Shown: one piece after another, positions 7,951 to 16,126 of the stretch | Layout of the letters: every line of letters starts with the position of its first letter | How positions within the stretch are numbered: position 1 is the first letter of the stretch | NCBI GenBank assembly: GCA_024276305.1 | Contig: JAJRXK010000068.1 | Location: 1 to 55,787 of the forward strand | DNA length: 55,787 nt | Reading direction: 5' to 3' | Source: Candidatus Krumholzibacteriota bacterium | GTDB taxonomy: Bacteria > Krumholzibacteriota > Krumholzibacteriia > JAJRXK01 | Made by a program: the position numbers and the translations under genes | The notes under the pieces: model-generated | Seen by the model: the letters and a program-made list of their open reading frames with translations, nothing else | Told to the model about the DNA's origin: nothing | The model's database searches: none

Positions 7951-8001
7951 GAGATTCCGCCTTTGGCTGAGGCGTAGGGCCTCCTGGGAGTCGATTGCGG
8001 C

Positions 8002-8031
8002 AGTCTAGAAAGGCCCCGGTCCGGGTGTCAA
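8002..8031 (-). promoter_or_regulatory. Sigma70-type promoter for pgk, -35 box overlapping the comF stop codon
   Basis: On the minus strand TTGACA (8031-8026), 18-base spacer, TAGACT (8007-8002). The comF stop codon TGA (8030-8028) lies inside the -35 hexamer. Transcription would begin near 7995, about 45 bases before the GTG start of pgk. Confidence 0.7.
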
Positions 8032-8750
8032 GGATCCACCCAACGGGGCGAAGTCCGTGCGCCCGCCAAGGCGAGCACATGCAGCCGGTGGCGACGTGCG
8101 GCCAGAACCGAGAGGGCGGAGCGCAGCGTCGCTCCGGTCGTGACCTGGTCATCGACGAGGACGATGGCCTTCCGGCAGCTCAGCTGCGAGAGATCCCCGG
8201 TGCCGAATAGATTACGCACATTCTGGAGACGCCGCGCCTCGGAAGACATCCGAGCCTGGGCCGGCCCACTCCGGCGCCGACGCAACAACCGCACCCCCGT
8301 CACCGGGCACCCCTCCGCGGCGGCCGCCACCAGGAGGCGCTGGACGACCGAATCGCCCCTGGCTCGAAGCCGAGCTGCGTCGTCGGGAAGGCCCACCAGA
8401 ACGGAGGGCCCCAGGGAAGTCAGTCGCTCCCGGGCCCACCGTCCGAAATCCCGAGCCAGAGGATGAAGGAGGGGCCACTGCCCTTCGTACTTCACCGCGT
8501 GGAGGATGCGAAAGAACTCCGGACAATCCCGGTAGAGCCACTCCACCCCGACTCGGCCCTCCGATCCTCCCCCATCGACGCCCTCGCGTCGGGGCAGGGT
8601 CTCGAAACAGCTTCGGTGCAGGAGTGGACGTCCCCCGCCCTCCGGACGGATCCACTCTCTCCCGTCGTCGTATTCCCTTCCGCACACCGGACAACGGGGC
8701 GGCCAGAACAGGTCCGCCATCGCCGCGGCGATCGAAGACAGGATTCGCAC
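8028..8750 (-). CDS. comF: ComF-family phosphoribosyltransferase-like protein
   Basis: A 240-residue protein. An N-terminal zinc-finger-like region (PPRCPVCGREY, then HRSCFE) is followed by a PRTase fold whose PRPP-binding motif IVLVDDQVTTGATL is near residues 195-208. This is the ComF/GntX layout. ComF is needed for DNA uptake in naturally competent bacteria; in others its role is unclear. The GTG start at 8750 follows GGTGGA. The gene lies 51 bases after aroE and closes the radC-mre-rodA-aroE series. No other competence gene is in the window, so transformation is not implied. Confidence 0.88.
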   Translation of the reverse strand: MRILSSIAAAMADLFWPPRCPVCGREYDDGREWIRPEGGGRPLLHRSCFETLPRREGVDGGGSEGRVGVEWLYRDCPEFFRILHAVKYEGQWPLLHPLARDFGRWARERLTSLGPSVLVGLPDDAARLRARGDSVVQRLLVAAAAEGCPVTGVRLLRRRRSGPAQARMSSEARRLQNVRNLFGTGDLSQLSCRKAIVLVDDQVTTGATLRSALSVLAARRHRLHVLALAGARTSPRWVDP

Positions 8751-8801
8751 TCCACCCGTCCTCTCCGGGAGGCGGAACAGGAAGGAGGCTCGATCCGATT
8801 C

Positions 8802-9677
8802 TCACCAATCCAATCCCACGGCAGCGCCCATGACTGAGAGCGGAGGCAAGCCCCCGTACCACATGGAGAAGGAGAGCGCGGCCTGAGCCACGAGCATGGA
8901 CTTGCCGTCCTCGGCCCTCATCCCCCGCTGCCGCGCGAGGAGGATCCACGCGCTCGGCTCCCTCCCATAGCTCATGTCGTAGACCACGAGCTGGGAATCG
9001 GCGGCCTCGAGCGAGACCGGAAGTGGATCTCCCCGGCTCAGCCCGAGGGGAGTGCAGTTCACCGCCAACCGAGCGCCTTCGAGGGCCTGCGGCTTCAGAG
9101 GCACGACACTCCCTCCCATTTCCTCGGCCCATTGCGCGGCCTCGACACGGCGCACCGCGACCCGCAGATCGCGTGCCCCGAGAGCCCGGAGAGAATGCAC
9201 CGCGGCCCGGGCTGCACCGCCGCCCCCCAAGACCACGACCCGCCGCAGGACCGAGGAGAGGTCCCGACCCAGCATGCGTTCGAGGGCCATCGCGAAACCG
9301 CGGGAATCGGTGTTGTGGGCCACCCACTGGTCATCGGACCGGACCAGGGTGTTGGAAGCTCCCACCTCCTCGACTTCGGCGGAACGGCGTTCCACCCACG
9401 AGACCACCCTTTGCTTGTGCGGCAAGGTGATGTTCAGACCGCGCACCGCCGATTCCCGGGCCGACCGCAGGCAAGCCCCGAAGTCCTCGGCCCCGACCTC
9501 TATGCGTTCGTAGCCCTCGGTGCGACCCAGAGCCTCCAGCGCCGCTCGGTGGAGGATCGGACTCGAGGAATGGGCGATCGGCTGGCCCAACACCGCCAGT
9601 GCCGGCCATTCGGCCACTCCTCCGTCGTCGCGGCGGAGTTCTCCGGCCCGGAAGCGAAGGAATCCAGATTCAGACAT
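8802..9677 (-). CDS. aroE: Shikimate dehydrogenase
   Basis: A 291-residue enzyme that reduces 3-dehydroshikimate with NADPH in aromatic amino-acid synthesis. The substrate-binding motif HSSSPILHRAAL, the catalytic Lys in NITLPHKQ, the catalytic Asp in AHNTDSRGF and the nucleotide-binding GGGGAARA are present. An N-terminal extension of about 20 residues precedes the usual VLGQPIAHS start. The ATG at 9677 overlaps the last 8 bases of rodA, so the genes are probably coupled. Confidence 0.96.
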   Translation of the reverse strand: MSESGFLRFRAGELRRDDGGVAEWPALAVLGQPIAHSSSPILHRAALEALGRTEGYERIEVGAEDFGACLRSARESAVRGLNITLPHKQRVVSWVERRSAEVEEVGASNTLVRSDDQWVAHNTDSRGFAMALERMLGRDLSSVLRRVVVLGGGGAARAAVHSLRALGARDLRVAVRRVEAAQWAEEMGGSVVPLKPQALEGARLAVNCTPLGLSRGDPLPVSLEAADSQLVVYDMSYGREPSAWILLARQRGMRAEDGKSMLVAQAALSFSMWYGGLPPLSVMGAAVGLDW

Positions 9678-10941
9678 CCGACCACCGAGCCGAGACGTTG
9701 AAGAGCAATCCCATCATCAGACAACTCACCAACATCGAGCTCCCCCCCTTCGAGAAGAAGGGGAGGGGAAGTCCGGTGACCGGGAGCAGCCCCACAGTGA
9801 TGCTCACGTTCACCAGAACCTGAAATGCGAAGTAACTGGCCACCCCCACCGCGACCAGGCTGCCAAAGGGGCGCCGCACCACGGTGGCAACTCGCAGCGC
9901 TCTCCAGATGACCACGTAGAAGAGCCCCAGAATGAGAATGGCCCCGATGAGACCGAATTCCTCGCCGACCACGCTGAAGATGAAATCGGTGTGGCGCTCG
10001 GGCAGAAAAGCCAATCCCTTTTGGGTCCCCGCGAGAAAGCCCTTTCCGAAGAGCCCGCCCGATCCGATGGCGACCTTGCTCTGGAAGGTCTGGTAGCCAT
10101 AGTTGAGACGGTCCGCGTCGCTGGGATTGAAAAAGGTGAGAATCCGAGCCTGCTGATAGGGTTGGAGCTTCTCCCACACCAGAGGAATGGCCAATCCGGT
10201 CATGATATTCGCGAAGGCCAGCCCAATGCTGGGAAGCAAATAGAGCCGCAGATAGTAGAGGACCACCAGCAGTACCAGAACGTAGATGACCCAGGGCCAG
10301 ATCACGTCGACCACTCGATCGCTGTAGAACATCACCAGGGCCGAGAAGGCCGGCGATGCCAGGGCGAAGAGGAAGCTCATGCGCACGCCCGCCCAGAACA
10401 ACATCGGAATCGCAATCGCCGGAAAGACCAATGCGGTCCCGAGATCGGGCTGTTGAGCCACGAGGAGAAAGGCCGGCGCCAGAATTGCGAAGGCCCCAGT
10501 GACCAGAAAGGTGGGGCCCCGCTTGCCGTGACTCGCCAGGAAACGAGCCAAGGCCAGGACCAGTCCCACCTTGGCCAACTCCGAAGGCTGGAGAGAGAGC
10601 CCCCCCACGATCAGCCACCGACGCCCTCCCCCCACTTCCCGCCCCAACACGAGAACCAGAAGAATGAGGGCGAGCGAGAGCGCATAAGAGGTGTAGGCGA
10701 GGGTATCGAAGTGGCGGTAGGGAATGGCCGCGCAGGCCAAGGCCGCCAGGATGCCGACTCCGACCCAGAGCAGCTGGCCCTCGAAGACCGACCTCGCCAC
10801 CGTGGACGGAACGACCTGATCCAGAGCCGAGAAGTCCACTGTGCAACTGAAGACTGCCGCCAGACCAATGGCCATGAGGAGGAGCCAGGCCCCGATGGCC
10901 CAACCATCGGAACGCAGAAGGGTGCGAGTGACAGTGGTCAT
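9670..10941 (-). CDS. rodA: Rod-shape SEDS glycosyltransferase RodA
   Basis: A 423-residue polytopic membrane protein of the SEDS (FtsW/RodA/SpoVE) family, which polymerises peptidoglycan glycan strands during cell elongation. About ten transmembrane segments are visible. Family segments include GGRRWLIVGGLSLQPSELAKV near the middle and a C-terminal segment LPLPFFSKGGSSMLVSCLMMG. Its ATG overlaps the PBP2 stop in an ATGA junction, giving the standard PBP2-RodA pairing. Confidence 0.95.
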   Translation of the reverse strand: MTTVTRTLLRSDGWAIGAWLLLMAIGLAAVFSCTVDFSALDQVVPSTVARSVFEGQLLWVGVGILAALACAAIPYRHFDTLAYTSYALSLALILLVLVLGREVGGGRRWLIVGGLSLQPSELAKVGLVLALARFLASHGKRGPTFLVTGAFAILAPAFLLVAQQPDLGTALVFPAIAIPMLFWAGVRMSFLFALASPAFSALVMFYSDRVVDVIWPWVIYVLVLLVVLYYLRLYLLPSIGLAFANIMTGLAIPLVWEKLQPYQQARILTFFNPSDADRLNYGYQTFQSKVAIGSGGLFGKGFLAGTQKGLAFLPERHTDFIFSVVGEEFGLIGAILILGLFYVVIWRALRVATVVRRPFGSLVAVGVASYFAFQVLVNVSITVGLLPVTGLPLPFFSKGGSSMLVSCLMMGLLFNVSARWSDV

Positions 10942-12728
10942 CGACTCTCTCCCAATGCGGGAATGGGCTCGCCCCGCTTCAGATGGAAATAGGCATCGAG
11001 GACCTCGCGCACCAGGGGAGCGGCCACCGCGCCCCCGTGCCCCGCCTTCTCGACGATGAGCGCCACCGCCACGTCCGGATCCTCACTGGGGGCGTAGGCC
11101 ACGAACCATGCATGGTCCTCGCCTGAACTGTTCTCCGCCGTTCCGGTCTTCCCCGAGATCTCGACTCCAGCCACCCGCGCCAAGCCCCCGGTCCCGCGCT
11201 CCTCGGCCACGACCCCCCGAAGGGCCCGCTTGAGGAACCGGCGCACTCGCTCGGAACAAATCGGTTCCTGCGACCGGACCACCCGGCGGACATCCCGGTT
11301 GCCATAGGCCGACTCGGTGACCAAACAGGTGTGAGGCCGGTAGAGATAGCCATCGCCTCCGACCGCAGCGAGGGTTCGGGCCATTTGGAGTGGAGTTGCG
11401 AGCAACTCTCCCTGCCCGATGGCGAGATTGAGCTTCACTCCCGCCGTCCACCGCCTGCGCCCGAAGGCCTTGTCATACCAGGCCGAATCGGGCACCAACC
11501 CCGAGGCATCGGAGAAGAATTCTACATCTGTGGATCGCCCCAGTCCGAATCGGCGCGCGGTGTCGGCCAACTCGTCCACGGTCAGCTCTTGGATCAGCTG
11601 GTAGAAGTAGACATCGCAACTCTGGATGATCGCGCCCTCCAGGTCGAGGGAGCCGTGCCCATTGAGGTCCCAACAGTGGAAGTCCCGATCTCCGAAGCGG
11701 TACTTCCCGGTGCAGGGCTGAAAACGAGTGGTGGGGCGTACCCGATTGCGTTCGAGCGCGGCCGCCGCGGTGATGATCTTGAAGGGACTCCCCGGAGGAT
11801 AGGCCCCCCGAAAGGCGCGGTTGAACATCCTCTTGTCGGGGTCCTCGAGAATCTCCTTCATCCGGTCGGAACTGATTCCCGCAACGAATTCATTGGGGTC
11901 ATAAGTCGGCGAGCTGGCCACCGCCAGCAAGTCTCCGGTGCGAACCTCCATCACCACACAGGCTCCCACCTTTCCCCTCAGCAGTTCCTCCACCCTCGCC
12001 TGCAGCCGGTAGTCGGTGGTGAGGAAGAGACGGGATCCCCCCAGCGGAGGAACGGTGAGCGCCGCCACGTCCCCCACGATGTGGCCCGCGGCATTCACTT
12101 CGACCCCTCTCTTGCCATGACTTCCGCGGAGCAACCGCTCGGCCGCGCTCTCGATCCCCAGGCGTCCGATCATGTCGCCCGGTCGATAGTGGGAATCCGA
12201 TTCTGTTTCCTCCCGCCTCACCTCGCCGAGGTAGCCGAGGAGATGAGCGGCCAAGGAGCCGAAGGGATAGGAGCGTCGGGGACCGACGGTGACCTGAACC
12301 TGCGGAAGAACCAGTCGATGCTCTTCCACCACTGCGACCTGCTCCGGAGTGGCGCGACGAACCAGAGTCACCCGGTCCGGTTCGTTCGATGCCGCGATCC
12401 TCTGCTCCAAGGTGGCTGGATCGAGTTCCAGAAGGCTGGCGAAGCGCGCAATGGTCGAGTCTGCACCGGCCAACAATCGCCGAGGATAGGTGATCCGCGC
12501 CTGGTAGACGTTCTCTGCCAATTCCTCGCCACTGCGGTCGGCCACGATCCCTCGAGGGGCCGGCACCCGGTATTGATCCTGTCGATTGCGTCGGGCCAAT
12601 TCTTCGAAGTGGCGATACTGGAGGACCTGCATGGAGAACAACGACAGAGCCACGGCCAGGAACGAAGCCCCCACGAGCGCCAGGAGAACCTGGGCCCGCC
12701 ACTGCCGCCTCCGCTCATCCACGATCAC
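10938..12728 (-). CDS. mrdA: Penicillin-binding protein 2 (elongation transpeptidase)
   Basis: A 596-residue class B PBP with one N-terminal membrane anchor (about residues 14-33), a dimerisation/pedestal domain (RGIVADRSGEELAEN) and a transpeptidase domain. Catalytic motifs are the SxxK Ser in YPPGSPFKI, SCD in the segment IQSCDVYFYQ and KTG in EISGKTGTAE. It cross-links peptidoglycan with RodA during rod elongation. The start is GTG at 12728, overlapping the end of mreD by 14 bases. Confidence 0.96.
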   Translation of the reverse strand: MIVDERRRQWRAQVLLALVGASFLAVALSLFSMQVLQYRHFEELARRNRQDQYRVPAPRGIVADRSGEELAENVYQARITYPRRLLAGADSTIARFASLLELDPATLEQRIAASNEPDRVTLVRRATPEQVAVVEEHRLVLPQVQVTVGPRRSYPFGSLAAHLLGYLGEVRREETESDSHYRPGDMIGRLGIESAAERLLRGSHGKRGVEVNAAGHIVGDVAALTVPPLGGSRLFLTTDYRLQARVEELLRGKVGACVVMEVRTGDLLAVASSPTYDPNEFVAGISSDRMKEILEDPDKRMFNRAFRGAYPPGSPFKIITAAAALERNRVRPTTRFQPCTGKYRFGDRDFHCWDLNGHGSLDLEGAIIQSCDVYFYQLIQELTVDELADTARRFGLGRSTDVEFFSDASGLVPDSAWYDKAFGRRRWTAGVKLNLAIGQGELLATPLQMARTLAAVGGDGYLYRPHTCLVTESAYGNRDVRRVVRSQEPICSERVRRFLKRALRGVVAEERGTGGLARVAGVEISGKTGTAENSSGEDHAWFVAYAPSEDPDVAVALIVEKAGHGGAVAAPLVREVLDAYFHLKRGEPIPALGESR

Positions 12729-13224
12729 TCCGCTGTGAGAAGTTTGCGACCCACCCTCCCTGGATCCAAGCGCTCGCCACCAACACCAAGGCGCCGACCG
12801 CAGCCGTGTAGATCGCCGTGGGTACCGCGTGGAGAAAGAACATGGGAAAGAAGCGCGGAAGGTCGAGGCGGGTGTAAAGGAGCAGATAGAGAAAATCGTG
12901 CATCAGAACCGTGGCCGCGATGAATCCCACATTCCACAGGGGAGTATCCACGACGACATTCTCGGAGATCTTCCCCACCACATTGCCCACCACCGACTTC
13001 GCCAACATGTTCATGCCCAGCGTATGGGGGACGAAGATGTCCTGAAAACTCCCCGTCGCAAAACCGAGCAGCGTGCCTCCCGCCGCCCCGCTCTTCTGGG
13101 CCAGAAAGATGAGCAGCAGCAGAGGAAGATCCGGACGATTTCCCCAGAGCTCGAAGTACTGCACCACCGACACCTGCAACAACAGGGTCAGAAGAATCGC
13201 AACCAGAGTCCGCATCCAAGTCAT
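12715..13224 (-). CDS. mreD: Rod-shape-determining membrane protein MreD
   Basis: A 169-residue membrane protein with about five transmembrane segments, starting MTWMRTLVAILLTLLLQ. MreD links MreC to the cytoplasmic MreB/PBP2/RodA machinery. The family is weakly conserved, so the call rests on hydrophobicity, length and its place between mreC and PBP2. The ATG at 13224 forms an ATGA overlap with the mreC stop, which supports this start over upstream in-frame starts. Confidence 0.9.
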   Translation of the reverse strand: MTWMRTLVAILLTLLLQVSVVQYFELWGNRPDLPLLLLIFLAQKSGAAGGTLLGFATGSFQDIFVPHTLGMNMLAKSVVGNVVGKISENVVVDTPLWNVGFIAATVLMHDFLYLLLYTRLDLPRFFPMFFLHAVPTAIYTAAVGALVLVASAWIQGGWVANFSQRSDRG

Positions 13225-14090
13225 GGCTCCACCGCCTCGACGGCGGTCGAAGAGCCACTGCTGTCGGCTTCCGAACGGAACATGTCTCCCGGCCGAAAGT
13301 ACCATGGCCCGGGTCGAGTCACGAGATAGACTCGATCGAGAGCGTTGAACCGAACCGCCGGTTCGATCTGCACTTTGAGGAAGAGATCCGACGAAGAGAA
13401 TCGGACGGACTTGACCTTCCCCACCTCTATCCCGCGCGGAACGCTCTTTCCCAATCCGCTGGTGAAGACGCGATCTCCATTGGACACTTCCGAACCGAGG
13501 GGAACATTGTCCATGCTGAAACCCCGGCCGTTGTATGCCAAGATCCCGTTCACTCCACTCGACGCCACTTCAACGCTGATCCGAGACTCCTGACTGGTGA
13601 GCAACTGGACCCTTGCGGTGGTAGGAGAGAGCACCTGGGTCACTCGCCCCACAAGCCCCCGTTCATTGACCACCGGCGTGAGGACCGCGCAGTCGCTCTC
13701 ATCCTCGAAGCGCACCACCGCCTGAATGGGAATCCGACCGTCGAGAAGCTCGATCACCGTCGCGGGCCGAAGTTGGCCTCGGTGACGCTCGTAGAATCCG
13801 GCTCGCCGCTCGAGTTCCTCGATGCGATCCCTTCGGGCCTCGACATAAGCCGCGTCGACCCGCAGGGCAGTGAGTCGGGTCCGCAACTCGTCGTTCTCGC
13901 TGCGCAGGGTCCGGAGATCGGCCATGAACTGAAAGACATTCTCCACCGGTGTGGCCACGAAGTGAGCCCACTTGGTGGCCCTCTGAACCCGGAGATCCTC
14001 GCCCCAACTCATGACCCAGAGCGAAAGCCCAACGCAGACCACGAGGACGATGCGATCCGAGTTCCTGGTGAGGCCCTCGGGTCTTTGCAT
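13221..14090 (-). CDS. mreC: Rod-shape-determining protein MreC
   Basis: A 289-residue protein with one N-terminal membrane segment (about residues 14-30), a coiled-coil-prone stretch (residues 55-95, rich in Leu/Glu/Arg) and the periplasmic beta-domains of MreC with GLVGRVTQVLSPTTARVQLLT. It organises the elongation complex in the periplasm by binding PBP2. It starts 1 base after the mreB stop. The C-terminal 30 residues are Ser/Glu/Val-rich and probably flexible. Confidence 0.94.
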   Translation of the reverse strand: MQRPEGLTRNSDRIVLVVCVGLSLWVMSWGEDLRVQRATKWAHFVATPVENVFQFMADLRTLRSENDELRTRLTALRVDAAYVEARRDRIEELERRAGFYERHRGQLRPATVIELLDGRIPIQAVVRFEDESDCAVLTPVVNERGLVGRVTQVLSPTTARVQLLTSQESRISVEVASSGVNGILAYNGRGFSMDNVPLGSEVSNGDRVFTSGLGKSVPRGIEVGKVKSVRFSSSDLFLKVQIEPAVRFNALDRVYLVTRPGPWYFRPGDMFRSEADSSGSSTAVEAVEP

Positions 14091-14091
14091 G

Positions 14092-15162
14092 TCAGTCCTT
14101 GCCGCTGTGGATGATCACGTCCTCGTAGGCACCAATGTCATCGAGGATCTTTCCGGTACCGAGGACCACGCAGAAGAGAGGGTCGTCCACGGTGTTGATG
14201 GGCAGATTGGTCGCTTCCCGAAAGAGATCCGACAGTCCTCTCAACAGCGATCCCCCGCCGGTGATCACGATGCCACGGTCCACGATGTCCGCCGCCAATT
14301 CGGGCGGAGTCTGCTCCAGAGAACTCTTGAGCGCATCCACCATCTGGGACAGAGGCTCCTGGAGAGAAGTCCGAATTTCCTGGCTGCTGATCTTGAGGGT
14401 CTTGGGGATCCCCGCCACGAGGTCCCGCCCCTTGACCTCCATCTCGATCTCTTGCTCGAGGGCATAGGCGCTGCCGATTTCCTTCTTGATGAGTTCGGCG
14501 GTCTGATCCCCGATCAGGAGGTTGTAGTTCTTCTTGAGATGGCTGACGATCGCGTCATCCATCTCGTCGCCTCCGACTCGGATCGAGGTGTCGCAGACAA
14601 TACCGTTGAGCGCGATGACCGCAATCTCGCTGGTACCTCCGCCGATGTCGATGATCATGTTCCCGCTGGGCTGATCCACGGGAAGACCGACTCCGATGGC
14701 GGCGGCAATGGGCTCGGCCACCAAGAACACTTCCCGCGCCCCCGCATGCTTCGCCGAATCCCTCACCGCTCTCTTCTCGACCTCCGTGATCCCGCTCGGA
14801 ACACAGATGATGATTCGGGGTGCGATGAAGTGCCGCTTGCGCTGCGCCATCTGAATGAACTCGCGCAACATGTGCTCGGTGACGTCGAAGTCCGCAATCA
14901 CCCCATCCTTCAGGGGTCGAATGGCCTCGATCTTGTCGGGAGTCTTTCCCAACATCGCCTTGGCCGCGTGTCCGACGGCATGCACCTTGCGCGTGGTCCG
15001 ATCCACCGCGACCACACTGGGCTCGTTCAACACGATCCCCTTGCCCTTGATGTAGACCAGGGTATTGGCGGTTCCCAGATCGATCGCGATATCGTTGTTG
15101 AACAGGCCTGTGAATCGGTTCCAGAGTCCCGGCTTGTTCGCGGTATTCAGAGACATCGACAC
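14092..15162 (-). CDS. mreB: Actin-like cell-shape protein MreB
   Basis: A 356-residue actin homologue. The phosphate-1 motif IAIDLGTANTLVYIKGKG follows an N-terminal amphipathic-type leader. Further motifs are IIDIGGGTSEIAV (phosphate 2) and IVITGGGSLLRGL (adenosine region). MreB filaments guide sidewall synthesis. The start is either GTG 15162 or ATG 15156; GAGGAAGAA precedes the GTG by about 5 bases. It sits 15 bases after radC and heads the mreBCD genes. Confidence 0.97.
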   Translation of the reverse strand: MSMSLNTANKPGLWNRFTGLFNNDIAIDLGTANTLVYIKGKGIVLNEPSVVAVDRTTRKVHAVGHAAKAMLGKTPDKIEAIRPLKDGVIADFDVTEHMLREFIQMAQRKRHFIAPRIIICVPSGITEVEKRAVRDSAKHAGAREVFLVAEPIAAAIGVGLPVDQPSGNMIIDIGGGTSEIAVIALNGIVCDTSIRVGGDEMDDAIVSHLKKNYNLLIGDQTAELIKKEIGSAYALEQEIEMEVKGRDLVAGIPKTLKISSQEIRTSLQEPLSQMVDALKSSLEQTPPELAADIVDRGIVITGGGSLLRGLSDLFREATNLPINTVDDPLFCVVLGTGKILDDIGAYEDVIIHSGKD

Positions 15163-15177
15163 TTCTTCCTCATCGAG

Positions 15178-15852
15178 CTAGAGAATCCGTCGTTCCCGCA
15201 GGCTGACCCATCGATCTTCGCCGAGCACCACATGATCGAGCAGCTCGACTCCCAGCGTTTCTCCGCAACGTCGCAGCCGACGCGTCAACCGGACGTCTTC
15301 CTCACTCGGCTCAGGGTCGCCCGAGGGATGATTGTGCGCAAGGACGATTGCCGCCGCAGCAGCCTCGATTGCCCCCCGAAAGATCTCACGCGGCTGAACA
15401 CTGGCCGAGTTCAGCGAACCTAGAGCAACCAGTTCTGCGCGCAAGACCTGATGTCGTGCTCCGAGGTGAAGAACCCCCACCGCCTCCTGGGAGAGCCCAT
15501 CGAGGAGGGGGGCGAAATAGCGGACCGCATCCTCGGGACCTTCCACTACATCCAGGGCCCGCGGTCGCGCCCTCTGCGCTCGACGCCCCAGCTCGAAGGC
15601 CGCCGCCACCGCCGCCGACCGGGCCGGGCCCCATCCCGGTTCGGCCGCGAACACCCCGGGGTGCAGGAGGGAGAGCTCCCGAAGCCCTCCGAAGCGGTCG
15701 AAGACGCGGTGGGCAAGAGTCACCGCGCTGCTTCCGCTCCGACCCGCCCCCAGGACGAGAGCCAACAGCTCGACGGCGGAAAGTGCCGCAACTCCGAGAC
15801 GATGGCATCGTTCTCTCGGCCTCTCCTCCGCCGGAAGGGAATCTGGTCGCAT
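15178..15852 (-). CDS. radC: RadC/JAB-domain protein
   Basis: The chosen start ATG 15852 gives 224 residues beginning MRPDSLPAEERPRERC, matching the usual RadC N-terminus. A helix-hairpin-helix-like region (LSAVELLALVLGAG) comes first. The JAB/MPN metalloprotease-like domain carries the motif HNHPSGDPEPSEED, with the HxH...S...D zinc-site pattern intact. Despite the historic name, a role in DNA repair is not established. The frame is open upstream to GTG 15957, but that part is not RadC-like. A possible promoter at 15966-15994 would serve radC and the mre genes. Confidence 0.92.
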   Translation of the reverse strand: MRPDSLPAEERPRERCHRLGVAALSAVELLALVLGAGRSGSSAVTLAHRVFDRFGGLRELSLLHPGVFAAEPGWGPARSAAVAAAFELGRRAQRARPRALDVVEGPEDAVRYFAPLLDGLSQEAVGVLHLGARHQVLRAELVALGSLNSASVQPREIFRGAIEAAAAAIVLAHNHPSGDPEPSEEDVRLTRRLRRCGETLGVELLDHVVLGEDRWVSLRERRIL

Positions 15853-15965
15853 GGCCTGAGACGGGAGGTCGGGTCGAGATGCGGTCGGAATCGAGGGCGG
15901 GAACGCTGGTCCGCTCGGGACCGAAGTTCTTGGAACGCAACCATCTAGCCGACGCACGCGGGCGC

Positions 15966-15994
15966 AGAGTAGCAGACCGCCAGGGGCCTTACAA
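15966..15994 (-). promoter_or_regulatory. Candidate promoter for the radC-mreBCD-PBP2-rodA-aroE-comF unit
   Basis: On the minus strand TTGTAA (15994-15989), a 17-base spacer and TACTCT (15971-15966). The hexamers match the consensus only moderately. Position and spacing agree with the other promoters in the window, and no other promoter is visible upstream of radC. Confidence 0.4.
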
Positions 15995-16071
15995 CCTCCC
16001 GTTCGCCGGTCCTCGGAGGCGGGAGACTCGGAAGGGGCCGACGGCCCGATCCTTGCCCCTGCTTCGAAAAT

Positions 16072-16090
16072 GCGTCTCGACTCGAGACGC
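16072..16090 (+). promoter_or_regulatory. Hairpin in the leader of aspartate kinase
   Basis: GCGTCTCGA and TCGAGACGC form a perfect 9-bp inverted repeat around one base, ending 37 bases before the TTG start. It could be a palindromic operator or a leader hairpin. It is not followed by a T run on the plus strand, so it is not a classical terminator. The rest of 15995-16126 holds nothing else I recognise. Confidence 0.4.
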
Positions 16091-16126
16091 TTCCGGCGGC
16101 ATTCTACGGGCTGTGAGGAGGGGACC

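Noticed and set aside
11331-12923. Long plus-strand open frame across the PBP2 gene
   Set aside because: It is antisense to PBP2, whose catalytic motifs are intact. The predicted protein has no domain pattern or ribosome binding site. Similar shadows lie opposite mreB, ExbBD, uvrA and the receptor gene.
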